From positions 1-5,016 of the forward strand of contig JAJYOQ010000335.1 of assembly GCA_021796135.1 (NCBI GenBank): a DNA stretch of 5,016 nucleotides. The letters are read 5' to 3'. Positions 1 through 5,016 of this stretch are shown here, piece by piece. Each line of letters starts with the position of its first letter. Within the stretch, counting starts at the first letter, position 1. The notes below the pieces were generated by a model, which did no database searches, was not told the DNA's origin, and worked only from the letters and a program-made list of their open reading frames with translations. A program made the translations under genes and the position numbers. This DNA is from Bacteroidota bacterium (GTDB taxonomy: Bacteria > Bacteroidota > Ignavibacteria > Ignavibacteriales > Ignavibacteriaceae).

Positions 1-753
1 CAAGGAGGTAGAGAAACTAGTCCGGAAGTCACTGGAATTAATAAAAAAACTGCTTATAATATTTCTCAACTTATTGACGACGGCGCAACTCTGCAAATGG
101 GTATTGGCGCTATCCCTGATTTTGTATTGAAATACCTATATGACCGAAAAGGTCTAGGAATTCATTCCGAAATGTTTTCCGACGGAACAATAGAACTTGT
201 CGAAAAAGGAATAATTACAAATGAAATGAAAACTCTTCATCCGGGAAAAATTGTTGCCGGATTTGTTCTAGGGACAAAAAAATTATATAAATTTATTAAT
301 AATAATCCGATGATAGAATTTCATCCTCAGGAATATGTAAATGATCCATTTATAATCGCAAAAAATTATAAAATGACAGCCATAAACTCAGCAATCGAGG
401 TTGATATTACAGGTCAAGTTTGTTCTGATTCAATTGGCCCTAAAATATTCAGCGGTTTTGGAGGTCAGCTTGACTTTATAAGAGGAGCCGGCAGATCTGA
501 GGGAGGAAAACCGATTATTGCATTAGCTTCGACAACAAAGGATTCGAAAATTTCTCGCATAACTCCTTTCTTAAATCCGGGTGCAGGAGTTGTCACCGGC
601 AGAGGTGATGTTCATTATGTAGTAACTGAGTATGGATATGTTCAGTTATTTGGTAAAACATTAAGAGAAAGAGCACATTTGCTAATCAGTATTGCTCATC
701 CAAAATTCCGGGACGGGCTCATAGAGTATGCCCGTAAAAATAATTATATCTAA
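1..753 (+). CDS. Acetyl-CoA hydrolase/transferase family CoA-transferase, C-terminal part (5'-truncated by window edge)
   Basis: Family I CoA-transferases of this branch (4-hydroxybutyrate, butyryl/acetate or succinyl/acetate types) move CoA between acyl-CoA and a free carboxylic acid in the cytosol through a glutamyl-CoA thioester. The frame is open from base 1, so the gene starts upstream. The visible 250 residues are roughly the C-terminal 60% of a protein that is usually about 430 residues long. Seen directly: DGATLQMGIGAIP (visible residues 27-39), then GIHSEMFSDG, where Glu57 (codon 169-171) lies 23 residues after the first Gly of GIG. That spacing matches Gly215/Glu238 as I recall them for the Clostridium 4-hydroxybutyrate CoA-transferase, so Glu57 is the probable catalytic residue. 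AINSAIEVDITGQVCSDSIG, GGQLDFIRGAG and VHYVVTEYGYVQLFGK are further family signatures. The C-terminus (AHPKFRDGLIEYARK) looks complete. The Met at 97 is internal and is not the start. The exact acyl substrate cannot be told from this part. The next gene begins 24 bp downstream. Confidence 0.93.
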   Translation, partial: QGGRETSPEVTGINKKTAYNISQLIDDGATLQMGIGAIPDFVLKYLYDRKGLGIHSEMFSDGTIELVEKGIITNEMKTLHPGKIVAGFVLGTKKLYKFINNNPMIEFHPQEYVNDPFIIAKNYKMTAINSAIEVDITGQVCSDSIGPKIFSGFGGQLDFIRGAGRSEGGKPIIALASTTKDSKISRITPFLNPGAGVVTGRGDVHYVVTEYGYVQLFGKTLRERAHLLISIAHPKFRDGLIEYARKNNYI

Positions 754-777
754 TTCATTATTCATTAAGACAAATAT

Positions 778-1467
778 ATGATTGCTGTAATAGGCGATAT
801 TCATGGCTGTTATTATACTTTGAGAAACTTAGTTCAGAAAATAAATTCTGATTATCCGGATATCCCAATATTTAGTGTAGGAGATTTGGTTGATCGCGGT
901 AATTTCAGCTTTGAAGTAATTGATTTTATGATTTCTAAGAAGATTAATTTTACAGTAGGTAACCACGACTTAATGTTCTATAACTTTATTAAACATCCTT
1001 CAAGCACATTGGGAACAGCCTGGCTGTATAATGGTTATGAAAAAACAGTTTTATCTTATGATAATCATTTCGAAAAATTATCACAGCATTTGGAATTGAT
1101 TCACAACTCACCTTTTTATTTTAATTTTGAAGATTGTTTTATCTCTCATGCCGGAATTTCTAAAAACTACGATAAATATATTTATGATGGTATTGATGCA
1201 AGTATTAATAAATTAGAGGAAGTCTTCAAAGATGGGATTGATGATTCAGATGGTATATTGTGGACAAGAAACGAACTTTTAAATATTGGCAAACTGCAGG
1301 TTGTTGGGCATACAAGAATGAATAATATAACTTATAAAATACAAAATAATGCGGTATATATAGATACTTCGGCTTATACAGGTAATATGCTTAGTTCTGT
1401 CATTATTGAAAATGGAAAAATTCTAAGAATGATTACTGAACAAACAGATATAAGAGATTTTGAGTAA
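778..1467 (+). CDS. PPP-like metallophosphoesterase (candidate Ser/Thr protein phosphatase or Ap4A-hydrolase-like enzyme)
   Basis: A 229-residue cytosolic calcineurin-like phosphoesterase with no signal peptide or membrane segment. The dinuclear-metal motifs are all present in order: GDIHG (residues 6-10; Asp7, His9), GDLVDRG (35-41; Asp36, Arg40), GNHD (61-64; Asn62, His63), SHAG (123-126; His124) and VVGHT (175-179; His178), with ILWTR at 160-164. The start is firm because the first metal motif begins five residues after Met1; no Shine-Dalgarno motif precedes it. GDLVDRG, ILWxR and VVGHT resemble PPP-family protein phosphatases such as PrpA and lambda phosphatase. GNHD in place of GNHE, and the GDIHGCYYTL opening, also recall ApaH-type dinucleoside tetraphosphatases. 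Biochemical activity as a metal-dependent phosphatase is well supported, but the substrate is not settled. Placement in a tight gene set with a Ser/Thr kinase (inference) favours a phosphoprotein substrate. The lipoprotein gene follows after 8 bp. Confidence 0.9.
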   Translation: MIAVIGDIHGCYYTLRNLVQKINSDYPDIPIFSVGDLVDRGNFSFEVIDFMISKKINFTVGNHDLMFYNFIKHPSSTLGTAWLYNGYEKTVLSYDNHFEKLSQHLELIHNSPFYFNFEDCFISHAGISKNYDKYIYDGIDASINKLEEVFKDGIDDSDGILWTRNELLNIGKLQVVGHTRMNNITYKIQNNAVYIDTSAYTGNMLSSVIIENGKILRMITEQTDIRDFE

Positions 1468-1475
1468 AGCTTGAA

Positions 1476-2468
1476 ATGAGATCATATATTAAATATATAA
1501 ACATTTTTAAAATATTTATTATAGGGTTAGTTTCTCTATATTCATCCTCATGTAACGCTCCAAGAAACAATCCTCTTGATCCATCAAATCCAAATTATTC
1601 TTATGTTTCTTTAAGCGGAAGGGTTCAATCTTTTAGCTTGCCATATACTGGAATTCAGGGTGCTTCTATTTCCTGGTTACCCGGCAATGTATTGATTAAT
1701 GCTAATAGCGACGGAAGTTTTTTAATTAATAATATTAAACCTATTGACGGAAAATTAATTATTCAGAAAGACGGATTTTTATCTGATACTATTAATGTAT
1801 CATGGGCTTCCAATTTAAATCAGAATTTTCAAATATATTTGAATCAAATACCACAACTGGATAGTATTTCGATATATACAGTTGTAGTAAATCAATTTAA
1901 TCCTCCCGGACAAAGCTATCAATTAGTAATTAATTCAAAAATTTCGGATAAAGACAATGATCTTGATTCTGTTTTTGTTCAAAGTTCAGATCTTAATTTT
2001 ATTAAGCCATTAAATTTTGATGTTTTAAATAAAAATTATCAATCGACGCTAACCATTCAGGATATGAATATATCTGACATAGAGCAAACGATAGGATTGA
2101 ACTTTAATATTATTGCTAAAGATATTTTTGGTCGAATATTTTTAGTGGGTAGTGAGAAAGTGACAAGGGTAATTAAAAGTGCTGCTGTAATTCAATTTCC
2201 GGCTAATGATACTTCCGTCAGTGCTACTCCAAAATTAATGTGGCAAAGATTCAATTCCGGATATCCTTTTACTTATATGATTCAGGTTTATACAAATGAT
2301 TTTGCGAACTCTCAGCTTGTTTTCCAAGCTGCAAATGTATCAGCCGATTCAATATCTTATCAAATTACAACCCCTCTTGCTGTAAAAAATTATTACTGGG
2401 TAATTTGGATAATTGATCAATTCCAAAACAGATCTAGATCGCTGCCTGCAACTTTTTTAGTGCAGTAA
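1476..2468 (+). CDS. Predicted lipoprotein with carboxypeptidase-regulatory-like and FN3-like domains
   Basis: A 330-residue exported protein of unknown function. The N-terminus has basic residues, a hydrophobic core (about residues 10-22) and a Ser-rich stretch ending in Cys26, the probable lipidated residue. The -3 to -1 positions are Ser-Ser-Ser, a relaxed lipobox as often seen in Bacteroidota-type organisms. NNPLDPSNPNY follows at 31-41, a motif I associate with lipoproteins of the FCB group. Residues about 43-122 look like a carboxypeptidase regulatory-like/PEGA-type beta-sandwich (SGRV, GIQGASISWLPG, NSDGSFLINNI, IIQKDGF). Residues about 127-232 form a beta-rich middle region with SDKDNDLDSVFV, reminiscent of Ig/cadherin-like domains. 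Residues about 236-330 resemble an FN3-like domain (FPANDTSVSATPKLMW, FTYMIQVY, NYYWVIWIIDQ). No catalytic motif is visible, so a binding or structural role at the envelope is likely. It sits between the phosphatase (8 bp) and the activator (30 bp), which suggests shared transcription. Confidence 0.85.
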   Translation: MRSYIKYINIFKIFIIGLVSLYSSSCNAPRNNPLDPSNPNYSYVSLSGRVQSFSLPYTGIQGASISWLPGNVLINANSDGSFLINNIKPIDGKLIIQKDGFLSDTINVSWASNLNQNFQIYLNQIPQLDSISIYTVVVNQFNPPGQSYQLVINSKISDKDNDLDSVFVQSSDLNFIKPLNFDVLNKNYQSTLTIQDMNISDIEQTIGLNFNIIAKDIFGRIFLVGSEKVTRVIKSAAVIQFPANDTSVSATPKLMWQRFNSGYPFTYMIQVYTNDFANSQLVFQAANVSADSISYQITTPLAVKNYYWVIWIIDQFQNRSRSLPATFLVQ

Positions 2469-2488
2469 TTAAAATGATTGAAAATAAT

Positions 2489-2493
2489 GAAGG
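2489..2493 (+). promoter_or_regulatory. Weak Shine-Dalgarno-like site for the sigma-54 activator
   Basis: GAAGG lies 5 bases before the ATG at 2499 and is the only reasonable purine-rich ribosome-binding match among the gene junctions in this window. It supports the 2499 start. An earlier ATG at 2474 is in another frame. The motif is short, so chance is possible. Confidence 0.4.
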
Positions 2494-2498
2494 TTTAA

Positions 2499-3983
2499 AT
2501 GATCTCAATTAATACAGAAAAAATTAGACTTATCGATAAAGAACAATTTGAAACACTTTACCAAATAAGTCAGACTCTTAATTCGGCAGTTTATCAGGAT
2601 TCTTTGATTAGCGATACGCTGGATTTAATTATAAAAGTAATTAATGCCGAAAGGGGGCTTTTTCTTAAGTATAGTGAAGATACAAAGAATTATATAATTA
2701 TTGCCGCCAGAAATGTTATGCAAGAAGATATTAAGGATCTGTCTGCATTTTCATCAGGAATTATACAAAAAGTTATTGAGCGCAAAGAGCCCTGTTTATA
2801 TCATGATGTTCAAAACGATCCAAGCATATCACAATTCAAAAGTATACAAATACATAATATAAAATCTATACTTGGTGTCCCAATTATTAGAGATAATAAA
2901 GTTTGGGGAGTTATACTTGTTGACAGCCGGATTCAAAGAAAGGAATTTACCGATCAAAATCTTCTATTCCTTGATTTCTTTTCAAATATGGTATCGCTCG
3001 CACTAGATAAAATTAATAATATTGAAAAGCTTAGTGATGAAAATTCAATTTTGCGAAATCAACTCCAATTGGTAAAACAAATTCCTGAATTAATTGGAGA
3101 AAGTCAGTCAATGCAAAGAATGATTTCATTAATTCATAAAGTGGCTGCTACAGATGCATCTGTACTGCTGCTGGGAGAAAGCGGAACTGGAAAAGAACTT
3201 GTTGCCCGTGCAATCCACAATATAAGTGCGCGGAGTAATCTGCCTTATCTTGCACAGTTTTGCGGATCAATACCAGATACCCTGCTTGAAAGTGAACTTT
3301 TTGGCTATAAAAGAGGTGCTTTTACAGGTGCTAATACCGACAAAAAGGGGTTATTTGAAGTTGCCAATAAAGGAACTTTTTTCCTTGATGAAATAGCAGA
3401 CATTTCAATTGCTCTACAGGCTAAGTTGCTGCGTGTACTCCAAAATAAAGAGATTATTAGGTTAGGAGATACTAATGTTATTAAAGTTGATGTAAGAATA
3501 ATTGCTGCCACAAATAAAGATCTTCATCAGCTTACAAAAGAAGAAAAATTTAGAGAAGATCTTTTTTACAGACTTAATGTATTTCCTATCAAAATTCCGC
3601 CACTTAGAGAAAGGAGAGGAGATATTCCTCTTCTTGTTGATCATTTCATAAAAAAATATTTAGGGAAAAAGATTAATCTTGACCCACGCACCATGAAAAT
3701 ATTAGAATCTTACAGTTGGCCCGGAAATGTGCGGCAACTTGAAAATGTTATTCAGAGAGCACTAATCTTATGTAATGATGATAAGCTTTTGCCGGAACAT
3801 GTAATCATTGAAGATGACGGTGACAAACTAACGTTTAACGGAACGTTAAAAGATTTTGAAAAAATTATTTTGAAAAAGAGACTTGAAGAATTTAATGGTA
3901 ACCGCACGCTTGTAGCTAAATCCCTAGGAGTCTCTGTTCGATGGGTTCAACTGAAGATTAAAGAAATCGGCGAAAATATTTAG
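2499..3983 (+). CDS. Sigma-54-dependent transcriptional activator (GAF - AAA+ - Fis-type HTH)
   Basis: A 494-residue bacterial enhancer-binding protein that would remodel RNA polymerase-sigma-54 by ATP hydrolysis and open sigma-54 promoters. Domain order: an N-terminal GAF domain at about 17-172 (FETLYQISQTLNS; AERGLFL; EPCLYHDVQNDPSI; ILGVPIIRDNKVWGVILVDS), a short helical linker at about 173-192, the AAA+ domain at about 198-430, and a Fis-type HTH at about 450-492. The AAA+ domain has Walker A GESGTGKE (226-233), an intact GAFTGA loop (273-278) that contacts sigma-54, Walker B GTFFLDEI (292-299), AATN (336-339), FREDLFYRLNVF (351-362) with the candidate arginine fingers, and WPGNVRQLENVIQRA (407-421). 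There is no receiver or FHA domain, so the expected input is a ligand or contact at GAF rather than Asp phosphorylation. The HTH recognition helix reads SVRWVQLKIKEIG. The kinase gene starts 2 bp after the stop codon, which suggests translational coupling. Target genes are unknown. Confidence 0.96.
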   Translation: MISINTEKIRLIDKEQFETLYQISQTLNSAVYQDSLISDTLDLIIKVINAERGLFLKYSEDTKNYIIIAARNVMQEDIKDLSAFSSGIIQKVIERKEPCLYHDVQNDPSISQFKSIQIHNIKSILGVPIIRDNKVWGVILVDSRIQRKEFTDQNLLFLDFFSNMVSLALDKINNIEKLSDENSILRNQLQLVKQIPELIGESQSMQRMISLIHKVAATDASVLLLGESGTGKELVARAIHNISARSNLPYLAQFCGSIPDTLLESELFGYKRGAFTGANTDKKGLFEVANKGTFFLDEIADISIALQAKLLRVLQNKEIIRLGDTNVIKVDVRIIAATNKDLHQLTKEEKFREDLFYRLNVFPIKIPPLRERRGDIPLLVDHFIKKYLGKKINLDPRTMKILESYSWPGNVRQLENVIQRALILCNDDKLLPEHVIIEDDGDKLTFNGTLKDFEKIILKKRLEEFNGNRTLVAKSLGVSVRWVQLKIKEIGENI

Positions 3984-3985
3984 TT

Positions 3986-5016
3986 ATGAATAAGGTTTCT
4001 ACAGAAATATTATTCGATAAATTTGAAGTTATCAAACTACTTAAGAAAGATGATAATACATGTGTATACCTTGCCGATCATATATATCTTGGCAAAAAAA
4101 TAATACTAAAAACTCTTGATGTAGAAAATATTGTTGACAAGTCCATTTTAGAAAGGTTTAAACGTGAAGCGAAAATTTTAGCCAAATTAGAGCATCCTAA
4201 TTTAATAAAAGTTCTCGATTTCGGTATGTTTAATCATTTCTTTTACATATCATTTGAATTCTTTGAAAGTAAAAATCTTCGTGAAATTATTAATAAAAAT
4301 GAACTTCGATTTGATCAAAAGTTATCTTTATTTCGACAAATACTTTATGCATTAAATTATTCACATCAGAATAAAATAATTCATCGGGACATTAAACCAG
4401 AGAATATTCTAGTTAATTCTAATCTTGAACTAAAAATTGCTGATTTCGGTCTTGCATTAATTCTAGATGAAAATAATTTGACAAATTCATCATCAATTTT
4501 AGGAACTCCCAGCTATATGGCGCCTGAGCAAATTAGAGGAGAGAAAGTTTTACAAACAGATTTATTTTCTGCAGGGACTGTTGCTTATGAACTTTTTTTT
4601 GGGGTCAACCCATTTCTAGGCGAAAATATTAATGAAACACTAAATAATATATTAAACTTTCAAGAGGAAAAAATTTTCGCAGATACGAAAAATATGCCGG
4701 ATTATATTGTTGAATCCTTAAAGCTTTTGCTTAAAAAAAATCTCCGTGACAGAGCAAATACTGCTTTAAGTGTTCTTAAACTTTTAGGTGAAGACGACAA
4801 ACTGCAGGAAGAAATTAAATTTCCACAACAAAAGAATAAAGAAAAATCGAAAGTAATATTATTAATTACCGCATTTATCTCTATTTTGGCAATTTTAGGC
4901 CTAATATTGATTAAAAATCATCCTAAAAAATCACAAATTATACCGCCTGTAATACAAGATTCATACAAAAATCAAACTAATTTGCCAAATACTTTTGCAG
5001 TTAAATCAGATCAAAA
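3986..5016 (+). CDS. Membrane-anchored Hanks-type Ser/Thr protein kinase with degenerate Gly-rich loop (3'-truncated by window edge)
   Basis: Open from ATG at 3986 to the window end: 343 codons and 2 extra bases, with no stop. It encodes a cytosolic kinase domain (about residues 12-268), a charged juxtamembrane linker (about 270-288), one transmembrane helix (about 289-309, VILLITAFISILAILGLILI) and the start of an outer segment rich in Pro, Asn and Lys. By the positive-inside pattern the kinase is cytoplasmic and the C-terminal part periplasmic. Catalytic residues seen: Lys42 (beta3, IILK), Glu61 (alphaC, FKREAKIL), HRDIKPEN 133-140 with Asp135 and Asn140, DFG 153-155, GTPSYMAPE 173-181, Asp192 in TDLFSAG, and Arg256. 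These indicate an active PknB-like kinase. The oddity is the nucleotide-binding loop: residues 20-25 read KKDDNT where the family has GxGxxG, so no glycine remains. Start choice: the ATG is 2 bp after the activator's stop and gives a normal lead into the first beta strand; no Shine-Dalgarno motif is seen. The sensor domain, if any, lies beyond the window. Confidence 0.93.
   Translation, partial: MNKVSTEILFDKFEVIKLLKKDDNTCVYLADHIYLGKKIILKTLDVENIVDKSILERFKREAKILAKLEHPNLIKVLDFGMFNHFFYISFEFFESKNLREIINKNELRFDQKLSLFRQILYALNYSHQNKIIHRDIKPENILVNSNLELKIADFGLALILDENNLTNSSSILGTPSYMAPEQIRGEKVLQTDLFSAGTVAYELFFGVNPFLGENINETLNNILNFQEEKIFADTKNMPDYIVESLKLLLKKNLRDRANTALSVLKLLGEDDKLQEEIKFPQQKNKEKSKVILLITAFISILAILGLILIKNHPKKSQIIPPVIQDSYKNQTNLPNTFAVKSDQ

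Noticed and set aside
2..8. AAGGAGG, a perfect-looking Shine-Dalgarno sequence at the window's left edge
   Set aside because: It lies inside the open frame of the CoA-transferase (codons for Gln-Gly-Gly-Arg), which continues into conserved family sequence. No start codon follows at a suitable distance.
97..99. ATG at 97 as the start of the CoA-transferase
   Set aside because: The Met is inside the conserved DGATLQMGIG motif and the frame is open to base 1 with family-like sequence before it, so the gene is cut by the window edge.
1285..1303. TTGGCAAACTGC as a sigma-54 -24/-12 promoter
   Set aside because: The GG and GC elements are spaced about two bases too short for the -24/-12 consensus, and the site lies inside the phosphatase gene. 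TTGGC-N-GTGC near 3716 is one base too long and also coding.
3305..3644. Two reverse-strand open frames of 68 and 60 codons
   Set aside because: They lie opposite the highly conserved AAA+ domain of the activator, show no recognisable motifs and have no upstream signals, so they are shadows of the real gene.
4043..4060. Kinase as an inactive pseudokinase because the Gly loop is lost
   Set aside because: Catalytic Lys, alphaC Glu, HRD Asp and Asn, DFG Asp and the APE motif all remain, so loss of activity cannot be claimed; the loop change is reported as a finding instead.
1..5016. CRISPR arrays, tRNA/rRNA genes, insertion sequences, riboswitches and terminators
   Set aside because: No regularly spaced repeats, terminal inverted repeats, transposase motifs or GC-rich hairpins followed by T runs were seen, and coding sequence fills all but 64 bases.

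Overview
The window is AT-rich, about one-third G+C by eye. It reads as a densely packed, single-strand stretch of a bacterial chromosome. Five protein genes all run on the + strand, separated by gaps of 24, 8, 30 and 2 bp. Start sites mostly lack a clear Shine-Dalgarno motif. The lipoprotein carries a Cys-...-NPLDP-type N-terminus, and a GAF-type sigma-54 activator sits beside a Hanks-type kinase. Together these suggest a member of the Bacteroidota/Ignavibacteriota (FCB) group. This placement is an inference from style and not a phylogenetic result.

Layout. Positions 1-753 hold the C-terminal part of an acetyl-CoA hydrolase/transferase family CoA-transferase (4-hydroxybutyrate or butyrate/acetate CoA-transferase type), whose 5' end lies outside the window. 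Positions 778-1467 encode a small PPP-like metallophosphoesterase. Positions 1476-2468 encode a secreted lipoprotein with three beta-rich regions. Positions 2499-3983 encode a complete sigma-54 enhancer-binding protein with GAF, AAA+ and Fis-type HTH domains. Positions 3986-5016 encode a membrane-anchored Ser/Thr protein kinase that runs off the right edge.

Working together. The last four genes look like one transcription unit that joins a candidate protein phosphatase, an envelope lipoprotein, a sigma-54 activator with a small-molecule-type sensor domain, and a transmembrane Ser/Thr kinase. The simplest model is an envelope-to-transcription signalling module in which kinase and phosphatase act in opposition and the activator is an output. 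The sequence shows linkage only; the regulatory wiring is inference. The most unusual feature is the kinase itself. It keeps the catalytic Lys, Glu, HRD, DFG and APE residues but has lost every glycine of the nucleotide-binding loop.

No RNA genes, mobile elements, CRISPR arrays, terminators or convincing promoters are visible. No stretch without a gene exceeds 30 bp.
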